From Parelaphostrongylus tenuis (Eukaryota; Nematoda; Chromadorea; Rhabditida; Metastrongylidae), in the NCBI GenBank assembly GCA_019055375.1, contig JAHQIW010006966.1, forward strand, positions 62,001 to 126,000: a stretch of DNA of 64,000 bases, written 5' to 3'. Position numbers and translations under genes: made by a program. Shown here in pieces: positions 22,701 through 32,290 of this stretch (position 1 is its first letter; the number at the start of each line of letters is the position of its first letter). Under the pieces are notes generated by a model, which saw only the letters and a list, made by a program, of their open reading frames with translations, made no database searches and was not told the DNA's origin.

Positions 22701-25700
22701 CCGTGCATGAGAATAATCCGAGGAGCACAAATCGGAATTGAATTCAGTTAAGCTGGAATGGCAGTTGGAATCACAAAGCTTAGTTTTTATTTACACCTTC
22801 TGGATAAACATGATGAGGTTGAGCTTGATCTGATAGCACTGATAAAATTGAAACATAGGCGAGAGAAAAGGAAAGCAATGACTTGGGTGGCTCATTTAGG
22901 AAGAGGTAATTGCGGTTTTAAATCTCACTTCTTCGGTTGCGAATTCTCCTCGTTTCTCAGCAACAACTTTTGTGGTGGTCAAAGCATAATATATTATGGC
23001 CATTGGAAGGGGGTTGCACAGTGGTAGTGATTATCATATTCAAAATCACAGTGCTGATTTGATTGCATCTTGAGCCCTTCAAGAAATAGCATCAAATCTG
23101 TTCGACATCGGCTCTTTCCTTCCATCCATCTGATGATGCCATTTCAGGCTCTCCGAATATATAAATAACGACAAAATGTAAGTGTAACACTTATCTCCAC
23201 CTTGCCAAATGGTATGGGAACTCCGGCACAAATCGAATCCCTGATGAGATAGTCGAATTTGTCAACATCGATAGAATCGTTGTCGTTTGCCACAATGTCG
23301 AAAAGAAATGCTTTCTCTATTGAGCGACCTTTTGGCAGCCAAGTACCGCTCGAATCCTATGAAATGTGAGATGATATAAAGAGGCTTTTATGTTATCGGA
23401 CAGACACATTTGAAGAAATCTCTTTTGCTGAACAAAAAGTTTCCACTAAACTAATAACGATCATTCGAAAGTTATGATCACGGAGAATTCAAAAACTAAC
23501 ATGTTTCTAGAAAGGTATTCTTACAGCGCTATTATAGTATTCAAAATAATTTTCTATTCTGCACGCGTAAGAACAATTGCGTCTATACATCGAAAGAGAA
23601 AGATCTCTCTTCCTTGATTTTAACTGACCATTGAAGAGCGTGAATCTCGTAGATTTCAAAAAAAAATGTTTCCTGCAAAGATTATCTTCGAGTGCTGTAG
23701 CGCACAAAATAAATTTGTGTAGACACGCTTTGGCGGATGTCGCATGCTATCACACAGGGTTTTGCAGAACAGAGCTCTTTCCCAAGACTGTAGTGATCGA
23801 TCGATAGCGTAAATCTCGATAATTTGAAAATGCACTTGGTTTTTGAAAGGCCTTTGTACAGTGCTGTAGCAGGAGAAACAAAATTGTGTTTCACATGGAT
23901 AGCGCGTTTTTGAGCGCATTTTCGTTCTTGATTTGAAATTTTTTCTCCGTTTCATAGCGATTTCGAGATTGATGAGATTCACGTTATCGATTGATCAAAA
24001 ATCCTTTGAGCAAAAAGCTTTGTCTTTCAAGATATAAAAGTGATAATGCGCAACGCATGTGAAACATAATTTTATTTTGAGTGCTTCAACGCCAAGATAG
24101 CCTTTCTTGTAATCAAATACACTTTGAATTCTTCTAGATTTTGGTTTTTGAATAATAACTTAGAAGTCTAATAACTTCTCGTCCAGCTAAAAAATATACT
24201 TTCTCAAAAGTTTCTGTCTGATAACAGAAAAGTACCAGTGAAAATAATGGGACTAAATCTACTCAGCTATTAAACTCTTTCACGCCCGCCGTTGTAAGTA
24301 AGCCGCGTCGCGCTGTCGTTTTCCCACGGAATGCGGCTTTCCCACGAGCCCCAACGTCGCCACTATCTGTCCATGCATGTCTGGCTGTCTGCGCTTGCTT
24401 TCCCACTAGACGCGACGCTGCCATTACAAACCTAACTGGGAAATACGTCGTGCGGCTTGCTACGCAACGTAGCACGTCGTTGTGAAAGAGTTAAACAGCG
24501 ATTCTCTCAAAGGGCCAGTCCATTTACATTCGGTAGCACTCACAAATTTTTTTGATGATATCAACTCCTCGATGAAAGTTATGTTATTTTGGAATTCTTC
24601 ACCAGTTCCAAGGTAATCCTCTAAAGTCGCCTGGATTTCTGCTCGGCCAACTAAACGTCGTAAAAGGGCAATCGACAACGATTCATGCTGAAAATAACCT
24701 GCGTGGCGCACGTGCATTATGTGGTACATATCATACTTTAAACACTAAAAACTACAGCCACAAAAACAAAAGGTTTTGAATCAAAGGTTTTAATTAGTTA
24801 AAAAATTTTAAAGAAGTTCGTATTCCACAAAAGTCCTCTAATGTCGTACTAAATAGCATTTCTGATCTCTTTCAAAAAATTTGTAAACAACAGTAACTTC
24901 AAAAGAATCATAGAAAGTTAATGACTAAAAAAAATTTGAAAAAATCTCCAGTGATTGACGGAACAACCTACTTTAACAACAGATCTCATAGCAGATTCAG
25001 GAAACGCAGAATCGAACATGTGTGAAAAAGGGCCATGTCCTAGAAGAACGAAAAAACTCTGCTAGCGATAATTTGCTTCGGATGAAAAAAAAACTGCTCA
25101 GCAACTGAATAAAATTTACCCAGATCATGACAGAGAGCCGCCATCGAAACACAGAGGTGATCCTGACTCGTGATATTTAGGGAAGGATCTCGCTTCAGAA
25201 TTTCCACATATTTGAAAGCTAGCCAATAGGTGCTAAAAAGCTTTGATTTGTTCCGGACCAAGTCTTTCTCGCTTATATGTTGAACTTTTGACTTCTCAAA
25301 AAATGATTATTAGGCATATTGAGGTTTGAGCTGTGGTCTTAAGAAAACACTTGAAACGAAAGATATGATATATTGTTTCAGTTTGCAAAAAAAAAAGCGC
25401 TGTGATTCGATCGAGAAAAGAAAGATGCTGCTCTATTCATCCGAAGTACAATAAATCAGAGGATGAGTACAGCTCAGTGGCTAGGAGAGCTCTGCAGCAA
25501 AAACTTCGGTATTGGTTCGATTAGAAGTTGTGTGCAATTCAAGAGTGGGAGAACTGGCAGCAGCCTTGTCTGCGATGGTGAAAACGCTAACTCGACACAT
25601 TGTTCATGCTTTCCTCACTGTATAAGCCGAATAAGAACCAAACCATCACTACGACCCTGTGAATGGAGTCCAATGCACAGGCCATCCTTAAGAGCTGACC

Positions 25701-26130
25701 AATATTTAGCGCTTTTACTTTCTATGTAATTCATACCATGTCTACAATTTTCATGTTTGGTCTAAATTCAACTAGATTCATTAGACTAACCCTAGGCTAT
25801 GCACGAATCGGCTGTGTGTACAACACGGATAAACCAGGTAGGTGACACCGAGCTGTTTAATGTCTCTCAGTCGTTGAAATTCTCTTGTGTCGACAATCCT
25901 TTCCAATGGATGGAAAAGAGAAATTGGACCATGAACCATGTCTTGGACTTCACGCTTCTAAAATTAATGCAACAAGCAATTTTTTCTCACGCATATCTGT
26001 TTTTTTTTCCTTAGAAGGAAAATTCAGAGTAACCGTAACCGTAAAATGAGTAAATATAGAAATAATGATATAAACTGACATTCAACAAAGGAGGCCAATT
26101 CAATAGCGCTTTTTTCTCGGTCAACTTCAT
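16709..26130 (-). CDS. SAMHD1: SAMHD1-like HD-domain dNTP triphosphohydrolase, 14 exons
   Basis: Predicted exons (minus, 5' to 3'): 26080-26130, 25791-25957, 25120-25232, 24972-25039, 24544-24687, 23201-23356, 22596-22676, 18886-18977, 18598-18730, 18083-18202, 17955-18050, 17651-17698, 17291-17359, 16709-16834. All phases join, giving 487 residues and a TGA stop. SAMHD1 enzymes hydrolyse dNTPs to nucleoside plus triphosphate. Visible landmarks: [16 protein letters not shown] (39-54), SRFVHSLG (H70, first metal ligand), [14 protein letters not shown] (H108, D109), H134-E135 matching the catalytic H233 of the human enzyme, IDVDKFDY (D213 fourth ligand, K214, Y217), LHNLVYQHR (275-283) and [12 protein letters not shown] in exon 10. 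The C-terminal lobe is more diverged. The N-terminal SAM domain of the human protein (626 residues) is absent. Exon 7 is the least certain. Confidence 0.88.
17507..17607. repeat. Low-complexity TTATACTTATTA array
   Basis: Imperfect repeats of TACTTATTATACTT and shorter variants over about 100 bp, inside intron 12 of the SAMHD1-like gene. No coding or structural role is evident. Confidence 0.8.
19118..19395 (+). mobile_element. SINE family 1 copy inside intron 7 of the SAMHD1-like gene
   Basis: The head CATATAGCACAGTGGTTATA and B-box-like CGGTTCCATCCC are degenerate. The 3' box GTTTGATCGACGGCGAGAGC is preserved near 19350. It is antisense to the host gene. Confidence 0.75.
20115..20190 (-). 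mobile_element. SINE family 1 head fragment
   Basis: The minus strand reads AAGTGTGTGGCGTAGTGG from 20190, then TTGATTGAATCTCGCG, matching the first 75 bp of family 1. The body is missing. It lies in the same intron as the copy at 19118. Confidence 0.6.
20280..20560. mobile_element. Degenerate M1-related fragment
   Basis: CCGCGCTGTAGCAACCAAAC and GTTTCGTTTCACCTTCGAAA resemble the interior of the M1 copy at 23400-24240 (GTGCTGTAGCAGGAGAAAC and GTGTTTCAC). The ends are not resolved. Confidence 0.4.
21078..21137 (-). other. Candidate cassette exon within intron 7 of the SAMHD1-like gene
   Basis: A 60-nt open segment follows acceptor CGTTCAG and ends at donor AAG/GTAAAA. It begins and ends in phase 0, so it could be included between exons 7 and 8 without shifting frame, adding 20 residues (from [10 protein letters not shown] to YCEFLAK). 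It has no obvious counterpart in SAMHD1 proteins. It may be an alternative exon, part of a replacement for exon 7, or chance. Confidence 0.3.
23000..23090 (+). mobile_element. Possible tRNA-like SINE head
   Basis: GGTTGCACAGTGGTAGTG resembles an A box and TGATTTGATTGCATC a weak B box about 40 bp later. No body matching the three SINE families follows, so this is a low-confidence call. Confidence 0.3.
23400..24240. mobile_element. Complex M1-related inverted-repeat element in intron 5
   Basis: CGATCATTCGAAAGTTATGA near 23459 and TAATAACTTAGAAGTCT near 24153 resemble the two M1 arms. AGCGCTATTATAGTATTC, GTAGCAGGAGAAAC and GTGAAACATAATTTTATTTT are M1 interior motifs, some present two or three times, so copies may be nested. 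It lies wholly between exons 5 and 6 of the SAMHD1-like gene. Confidence 0.55.
24269..24494. mobile_element. Short foldback element, TTAA-like flanks, in intron 5
   Basis: The left end TTAAACTCTTTCACG and the right end GTGAAAGAGTTAA are inverted repeats, compatible with a TTAA target. The interior is GC-rich for this window and carries GTCGCGCTGTCG, TTTCCCACGAG and TTTCCCACTAGACGCGACG. A fragment of the same interior occurs at 8215-8310. Its inner edge is only 49 bp from exon 5 of the SAMHD1-like gene. Confidence 0.6.
25300..25375 (+). mobile_element. Fragment of the 1681-2215 foldback element
   Basis: AAAATGATTATTAGGCATAT, TTGAGCTGTGGTCTTAAG and CGAAACGAAAGATATGAT match 1868-1934 with few differences. 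It lies in intron 2 of the SAMHD1-like gene. Confidence 0.65.
25462..25560 (+). mobile_element. tRNA-like SINE head, degenerate
   Basis: GTACAGCTCAGTGGCTAGG is an A box and TTGGTTCGATTAGA a B box 33 bp later. The downstream part does not clearly match the family 1 body. It lies in intron 2, antisense to the host gene. Confidence 0.5.
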
Positions 26131-26138
26131 ACCTGAAA
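26128..26138 (-). promoter_or_regulatory. Probable spliced-leader trans-splice acceptor at the SAMHD1-like start
   Basis: On the minus strand GGGTTTTCAG is followed after GT by the ATG at 26130. No upstream exon is needed to complete the frame. A TTTTCAG acceptor two bases before the start codon is the usual arrangement for SL1 trans-splicing in nematodes. The SL sequence itself is encoded elsewhere. Confidence 0.55.
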
Positions 26139-27370
26139 ACCCAATAATAATTATTTTCTCAGCAGCCAAAGCCTTCAAATAAACAGTTCAAGAAAAGGAG
26201 TAAAGTTTGAGAAAGTGATGAGCAATTATATCTTACTCCTTGTGGCAAGTGTTTCCCGGACAAATGATTTCTTTTTTGCAATAACGAATAGATAGCAATG
26301 ATTATAACGATCTCACAAATTCAATTTTCTATTCTTAATTATTGTAAATGTCTGAAACGATCACCGAAACGAGTCTAGCTAGTATCCATGAATTCTAATG
26401 AGTAGATAGGAAGGGATGGCGGAGTAGGACCACTGGGACAGGCCATTAGCTTATTGGACCACCTCTTTTGATGCTATCTTGCAATCAGGTGGAAACGTCT
26501 TAATTCGGTTATCCTTCAGGGTTGCAAGAATATTCGACTCAACCAATATCTTACGTTTGAAGATCTTAGAGACGATGAATACAAGAAAACGAATCGAATG
26601 CAAGAAGTGCTGGGATTCGTATAATATGTGATATCATTATGCAGAAGAAGAAAATAATTATGAATAAAAGCAAAGGAATTAAAGAGAAGTGGAAGCAACG
26701 ACTTCAATAATGATTTGAGAAGGAGATGAGCTTTCGAAATGTTGATGAGGAATACCGAGAAAACTTCTATGGTTGATAGTTCTATAAAAATTCAATGACA
26801 ATTTCATTTAGATTGATACACAGCAAGAGAAAACGGCCAGAGAAGCTATATTAGAACTGTGCCTTTACCATTTCGATGCTGGTAGGTAGAAACAAAGGTC
26901 TGCATTTGGATATGAGAACTCTTAACTGGAAGCAAACTTGAGGGCAGTTTAAGATTTTGTGTTTGAACTCGGTGATAGAAGCTCATAAAATCATTTGTTG
27001 CCACATGACATAGTTAGTCATTTCCGTTTGTTACGTAATGCTATAAGATGACACTATGCAAGAAAACATAGCTGAGTCACTCTCATTTATCAGGTTGCGA
27101 TGAGGATACGGGATGGCTGGCTGATGGTGGCAATAGAAATCCCATGACGGTTTGGAAATTTGTGAAAACATGTGCATCGGCATGTCTCTAATCAGTAGTA
27201 TAGCAGTAAATCATAAATACTAATCAGGAGCAGAGGTGCATTACGTCGATATCATCGCGAATCCGCTATGATAAAGTAGATGGTGTTAATGTCTGAAATC
27301 AATCCTTAAATCTCAAGTAGCCTTGTACTGGAGCTCGGCAGCCAACAGTCAAAGAAATGGAGACTTGAAT
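26139..27370. other. Upstream region of the SAMHD1-like gene, nothing else recognised
   Basis: The 1.2 kb upstream of the minus-strand gene should hold its promoter, but no defined element is recognisable. Open frames are short and AT-rich. Confidence 0.4.
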
Positions 27371-27374
27371 CCTA

Positions 27375-27720
27375 CTACCTCTCCTCTCGCTGATCGCCTA
27401 GTGACTCGAGCGGACGCCGTTCTTGTCTCCGTTCGTTCATGCCCCGTGTTAGAGTTCTTCTCGCTCTAGACTCACAGAGTATCATAACTTTCATTGGCGA
27501 TCCTCGTCAAGATACTAACTAATAGGTTGGTTGTCTCGATGCTACAGGTTCTATATTCCATGGTACCCAGTGCTAACGGCTCTTGCCTACACACTGCTGT
27601 ACAAGTGCATGGTAGGTCCGCTGCACCCGATTTCTGTACTTTGCTGCTTGTAACTGCTTCCTGATCTTCGATCGTGGGAGTTTTGAATTTCTTCTGATAT
27701 TTGCGTAATGCACTCAACAT
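27375..27720 (-). mobile_element. RTE-type LINE 3' fragment
   Basis: The part at about 27385-27560 aligns with the RTE end at 5330-5550: CTAGTGACTCGAGCGG, CTTCTCGCTCTAG and TTGGTTGTCTCGATG correspond to GAGTGACTCGAGCGG, CCTCGCTCTAGGGATC and TTGGTGGTCTCCCTG. The reading frame is broken repeatedly. The minus frame further up (to 27720) is open but not clearly RTE. Confidence 0.6.
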
Positions 27721-28489
27721 TGCCCTTTCGACTGCAAGTTTGATAACACTGAGTGATCTTTTGCCCTGCCTGCGTGCTGAACACCTTTACCAAGATCGAC
27801 TATCATTCAAGCTCGGCATAGATTGAATGAATAATTCAGTATTTTTTCCAGATAAGCAGGTCCAAGGCTATTAACAACACTATTTATTGAATATAAATAA
27901 TGCAGTACAATAATAATAGAATGACCGACTTTTCAGCGGTATCCGCTTTTTACATCCTGGAAGAGCCAAATTTCGGCAAGCAATCTGCTCAGCGAAATAC
28001 TTCAATAAAGGCGAGTAAAACTCAATGCGTGAATCTTTAATAGCACATAAAACAGCTTCTACTAAATACTCACCGTTTCTGTTGTTTAAGTCCACCAGTT
28101 ATTATGGAGACCAGCCGCCTCGAGTCATAAATCAACGAGCATCTGAGAAATGGCGACTGTTTGGTGACGATGGACTCATTTTTGCAATTCATTTTTCTAT
28201 TTCTGGTACAAATCCAAAACACTCCGAGAAATTCGCGCGCCAGGACTTATGTTTTTGTGCGAGAATGGTCACTTCCACTTCAAGGTCTTCCTCTTTATGT
28301 GTCTGTGCCCTATGCGAGCCATGAGTGGTTAGTTTAACCTCAGATTAACCGGCTAGGTGTTCTTTTGTACGGATTCTAAGCGGACTTCGTGTTTCATTAA
28401 TGCATTCGTGTTTTATATGAGACGGGGTGAATTACTCCTATGCTAGTGCAATCACTAGTTTTACCCTTGATCACCGTTGAGACATGTCA
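27721..28489. other. No recognised feature
   Basis: A minus-strand frame near 27950-28095 reads VEAVLCAIKDSRIEFYSP and could be coding, but no matching donor/acceptor pair was found. Confidence 0.35.
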
Positions 28490-28496
28490 GGCAGTT

Positions 28497-28793
28497 TTTC
28501 ATAGTGTACAGACGGTACAATTCCTGAGGGATTCGGCATGCATAAGTGTTCAATTTTCAACTTTGTTTGAGGTGATTAAATGCATATCTGGCTCACTCGC
28601 GGTGGCCTCCCGTTGTACCGAATCAGTGCTGCTCATCCTCCCAGACAAGTCTGAGACCAGTCCGGTACCAGTTCACCGACCCCGGAGAAATGAAAGGCTC
28701 GGTGAGCCATGAGCGCGAGGTCGAAGCATCGAATCGTGTGACCTCGTGTGCGACGCAGAGCACCTCAAAGCACTGCGCCTTATGCGAGCTTTA
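28497..28793 (-). mobile_element. SINE family 1 copy
   Basis: The minus-strand head is at 28793 and the body contains CCAGACAAGTCTGAGACCAG (plus strand, 28641-28660). There is a small insertion in the B-box region (AGCATCGAATCG) and the 3' box is eroded. It ends within 10 bp of the element at 28802. Confidence 0.8.
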
Positions 28794-28801
28794 CAGCTTT
28801 T

Positions 28802-29163
28802 ATAGACGGTTATGAAGGCGGTTACGAACTAGCTGGCGTCAAGAGTATCTAGCAGCATTTCCAGTAATCAAATACTGTTACCAATTTCTCCAGGCCTGTC
28901 CTTTTCATGCACCGTTTTATAGCTATAACTATTTTGTTTGGTAAAAAAGGGTGTGTGAACGGGACTATATTGTCGCAACATATATTGAATATGTGATTCT
29001 TATTTGAATTTATTATTTGGGCGATAAGTACAGCGGTAATAGGGTTCGTTCAGATAGCTGTGTGTTTGAGAAGGAGGCTTAGAGAAATACGTAACGGTAA
29101 TTGAAATATGGCCAAATACACTCAAAGACCAGTTAGTCTGTAACCGCCTTTATGACCGTCTAT
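28802..29163. mobile_element. MITE with 35-bp terminal inverted repeats
   Basis: ATAGACGGTTATGAAGGCGG at 28802 and its continuation to 28836 pair with 29129-29163, which carries CCGCCTTTATGACCGTCTAT. The element is 362 bp with no coding capacity. A further short TATAGACGGTAATTAC at about 29203 is a partial end of the same family. Confidence 0.75.
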
Positions 29164-29229
29164 GCACTAAAACAAACTGCAAAATATGTCTCAACAGTAT
29201 AGACGGTAATTACATGAGCTCAGGTACAA

Positions 29230-29545
29230 TTTACTGAATTTATTGTAGAGATATGAATACATTAGAGAAGTGCGAAGTCCGCTCCATATCCGCATAAAAG
29301 AACACCTACCCGGTAAACTTAAAGCTAAACCTAGCAACCCAATAGGCACGCATAGGGCGCAAGCACATACGGGGAGGATTTTAAAGAAGAAGTATGATCT
29401 TTGCACAGGAATATAAAACCTCAGCACGGAAAACTCTCGAGGTCTATTAGATCCAAAGCAAAAATTCAAAAGTCAACTCAAATCGCGTCATAGCTCAAAG
29501 TGACTTTTTGATCTGGTCCTGGTGTATACCTAGCGCATTGTAAGA
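29230..29545 (+). mobile_element. Penelope-like element: GIY-YIG endonuclease remnant
   Basis: The plus frame at about 29280-29420 reads LHIRIKEHLPGKLKAKPSNP then IGTHRAQAHTG. This corresponds to the C-terminal GIY-YIG endonuclease of Penelope-like retroelements (arginine-containing RI-EHL helix, then PLG-HR). A frameshifted continuation reads ARKTLEVY and SKNSKVNSN, as in the following helix of PLEs. The catalytic GIY..YIG segment and the reverse transcriptase are missing. The matching 3' tail is at 30241, beyond a mariner insertion. Confidence 0.7.
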
Positions 29546-29570
29546 CTCGGTTTGGCTCGTCCACATAATA

Positions 29571-30112
29571 TTAGGCTAGTGAAAAGTTCTTGAGGTTTTA
29601 AATGGTTCTAAAACCACAATAATTTTTGTAATTTGCTTCAAACGTTGAGAATAGTAGAATCTTGAGTTCTTCTACAACATCTCGTGCAGTCTCAAAAGAA
29701 TTAGCAAAAAGATCGCCTTCGCTTGACTTTTGATGGAATGAATACAAAAGTATCAGCTGTTAAAAATCGTTGAAATGTGCCACCTTTACAAAACTTGTGA
29801 ACAAACCCTGCACTGTACGTTCATTAGCAGTTCCTTGGCCATTTGCGTAATTAATCTTGCGAGTTGTCTCTGCTGATTTACGACCCGTTGAGATACGGTT
29901 TTATACCGCGATTACTTTTGCACTAACCATTATTCCTTTCGAAGTCTAAAACAGATGTAAAATAAACAGCACGTGTTTCATCATTAGGAACAAAGAAAAA
30001 AGCCAGAAATGTGTATTGAAGTGATGTAGAAGATAACCACGTCAATCTTGGAATATATTACAAAATTAAATGGCACATTTCAACATTGCATAGACCGCGA
30101 TTACTTTTCACC
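29571..30112 (-). mobile_element. Degenerate mariner element inserted in the PLE
   Basis: The minus-strand 5' end TTGGCTGGTGAAAAGTAATC with CGCGGT, and the opposite end TTAGGCTAGTGAAAAGTTC, resemble terminal inverted repeats of mariner elements. A second TIR-like GGTTAGTGCAAAAGTAATCG stands at about 29914-29933. Between, the minus strand encodes ETTRKINYANGQGTANERTV, the N-terminal helix-turn-helix of a mariner transposase, followed by frameshifts. Only a small part of a normal transposase of about 350 residues remains. It separates the PLE coding remnant from its tail. Confidence 0.65.
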
Positions 30113-30240
30113 AGCCAAGTAACTGAGTCATAAAACTACGAGAACAGCTCTTGGTAGAAGCTTTGTGCTGAGCGATTGAATGCTTACGTATTATGGATAT
30201 CTCCTTTGGTTATGAAGTATTTCTCTGAGTACAGTGCATG

Positions 30241-30365
30241 TTAGTTTGGCTTCTGAAGGTTCTGAGGAAGGCAGAACCATCGAAACGTCAGCCATTGCAA
30301 TATTTTTCTACTGCTTATCGCATTCAACAAATACCATTATCAGTAACTTCGAATCCACATATCTA
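30241..30365 (+). mobile_element. Penelope-like element 3' tail with hammerhead-like fold
   Basis: Aligns with the tail at 48865-48950 (GAAGAAGG-type motif, then CGAAAC and GCCATT, then ATTGCATT-like sequence). GGTTCTG (30258-30264) and CAGAACC (30272-30278) form a perfect 7-bp hairpin. CGAAACGTC and AGCC (30281-30293) pair outward with GGCT at 30248. The first core strand is incomplete (CTGAAGG), so this is a decayed hammerhead of the type described at PLE ends. Confidence 0.55.
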
Positions 30366-30423
30366 AGACAAAACAAATTCAAAAGATCGATTGTTTTTGA
30401 AACCCCAAAAAACATTCAATATA

Positions 30424-30621
30424 ATTCCAAAAAAGAATGATGGTGATGGTACAGTGTCATAGTACACCGTGCCATCACAACATACGCCTCCCTCCTTGCT
30501 TCAATGCAGGGCTGAATGTGGGGCGTGGGTCACTGATGAGGAGGACGAACCTCCGAAACACCGGTGTATGACCCTGGGCGTACTAACCCCTTTTTGAGCT
30601 TAAATCATTCTTTTTTGGAAT
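30424..30621. mobile_element. 198-bp element with 18-bp TIRs, TA flanks and a hammerhead
   Basis: ATTCCAAAAAAGAATGAT at 30424-30441 is the exact reverse complement of 30604-30621, and a TA dinucleotide flanks each end (30422-30423 and 30622-30623). This is the signature of a Tc1/mariner-type cut-and-paste insertion. The interior carries an intact hammerhead near the right end, and in its left half a partial inverted counterpart of the ribozyme region (GTCATAGTACACCGTG against the complement of 30560-30575). No coding sequence. Identical TIRs suggest recent mobility. Confidence 0.75.
30527..30574 (+). ncRNA. Type I hammerhead ribozyme, complete core
   Basis: Stem I GGGTCA (30527-30532) pairs perfectly with TGACCC (30569-30574). 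CTGATGA is at 30533-30539, stem II GGAGG (30540-30544) pairs with CCTCC (30550-30554) around loop ACGAA, and GAAA is at 30555-30558. Stem III is ACAC/GTGT-like, closed by a two-base loop, and the cleavage triplet GTA ends at 30568. Every invariant core base is present, so self-cleavage after A30568 of a transcript is predicted. The short stem III suggests dimeric action, as proposed for PLE and retrozyme hammerheads. Confidence 0.85.
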
Positions 30622-30929
30622 TAAGACAAAACAGACACCTTTCCGCTCACTAAAGGTAAGGCAGTAAGAAATGAAGACTGGGAACGTGAACATAGGGTCA
30701 AGTATTCTCTGTATACTTCACTTGATTTTTGAATCTTGGAAGCTCCCCAAACTCACCGTTTCTTGCCGATCAGTTTGTATAACTCACACAAACCTTTATG
30801 AGTCGACTAGTGACGTCCTAGCTCTTTCGGGCTTCTATAAGTGTTTCTGTTCCACATGAGACGAATACTTCCGTTGTGATGAATGTGATGAAGAGAGAAG
30901 GAAAGAAAGGTGTACACTCTGACAATAAT

Positions 30930-31541
30930 TCAGGGAACTCGCTGTTGTCGAGACGTGGTCCATTGTACTGAATCCGTCCTATCACCCATCTTGTTCACAT
31001 GACTGTCCTCCGTCCTGTGTTCTCCCCTGTTGACTATGACGGAGTAAAGAATATGAAGACGGCAGGCAGATGAGACAGTAGTTGTCAGTTTCGTGAAACT
31101 ACGCTCTTTTGCAACACCACGGTTATGGATGGTGACAAAAGACGCTTCCCTCCACTTCACAAATTTTTTTCGTCTATCCAACATCCGTGCTTCTTTCCCT
31201 ATGACTAACCTATCTGTGTGTTGCTTTTGCTGCATATTCGCTGGATCTTGTATATGGGGAAGGTTTCGAAGATATGAGCTGCGCAATCAGGCTAAACCTT
31301 TATCAGTCACTGTTAGAATTCGTACGACATCATTCAAGCACTCAGTGAGCGGTATACAGGGTATTCTGCGCGATTTAAACTCGAATTCAAGTCTGTAGCT
31401 TGATAGAGCTATAAGAGGACTAATGAATGGGAGAAATGGCCCACCAGTTTTTTGGTGACTTTTCTTGGAGCATGAACTTGAACAATCCTCTTTTGGATTT
31501 TTTGCTGAGCCCTTAGTAAGAGTAATCGGTCCAAAGCTCAT
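30930..31541 (-). pseudogene. Interrupted long frame, possibly retroelement-derived
   Basis: The minus strand stays in one frame for about 204 codons broken by a single in-frame stop at 31287-31289. Segments read SRRIPCIPLTECLNDVVRIL before the stop and LRSSYLRNLPHIQDPANMQQ after it. The spacing of a proline-rich turn, a hydrophobic helix and a following DP motif loosely recalls the region between reverse transcriptase and endonuclease in Penelope-like elements, but catalytic motifs are not visible, so the assignment is weak. Confidence 0.3.
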
Positions 31542-31929
31542 GGTGGTTCTGAACTATGCTCACATTCCAACATATTTGAGAATGTTACGTCATACCTCGT
31601 ATGAAAAAAAGAATAGATATTTAATAAAGTTGAAACGATGATCAGTGAATTATGAGAGTATTCTCTGCACTCGGTATCTGAAATGTGTTTGATTTTCAAA
31701 CACAAACTTTCGTAAACTTTTCAAACACATTCTATATGGAGAACCGATTGAAGAGAAGAAAAGGGAGTATAAATCAGAGCTAATTTCATCTCAGAAATCT
31801 AAATCCAAAGCTCTATGTTCTGGTGGAATAAGAAGTTGTGTGGAGTCTGGTACTTCAAAGTAAATTGCTAAAAATGTTCCATGACAGGGCGTTTTTTACC
31901 TCTTTGGAGACGATAGGTACCATTCCCAA

Positions 31930-32290
31930 GTACAGAGGTTTTGTTGTTTTTTTTTTACTAAGCACAAATTTCCCGCTAAACTTTAGTAATCGTTCCACAG
32001 CTCAGTAAACAACTACTTAATCACGCTTGGTTACTGAATAAGCCACTTTTGTGTACTGTACCAGCAAAAAGAAAATTACGCTTCACATTCAAAAACAGTG
32101 CATTCTGCATTCGTTTTGCTTGAATTTTTCTCCAAATAGAGCTACTTTGATAGGCCTTCAATGTCTGTTAGATAGCTTGAAAGGCCCAAATTTCAACACT
32201 AAACTTGGTGTTTAGCCTTCCTATTGCGTTGAACAATTGGAGTATTACGCTTTGCTTTCAAATTAGTTAGCCCGTTACTTCAATTAAAAC
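31930..32290. mobile_element. Degenerate M1-related fragment
   Basis: CAAATTTCCCGCTAAACTTT near 31965 with ACGCTTCACATTC and GAATTTTTCTCCAAATAG parallels the M1 copy at 23400-24240. Termini are unclear. Confidence 0.4.
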
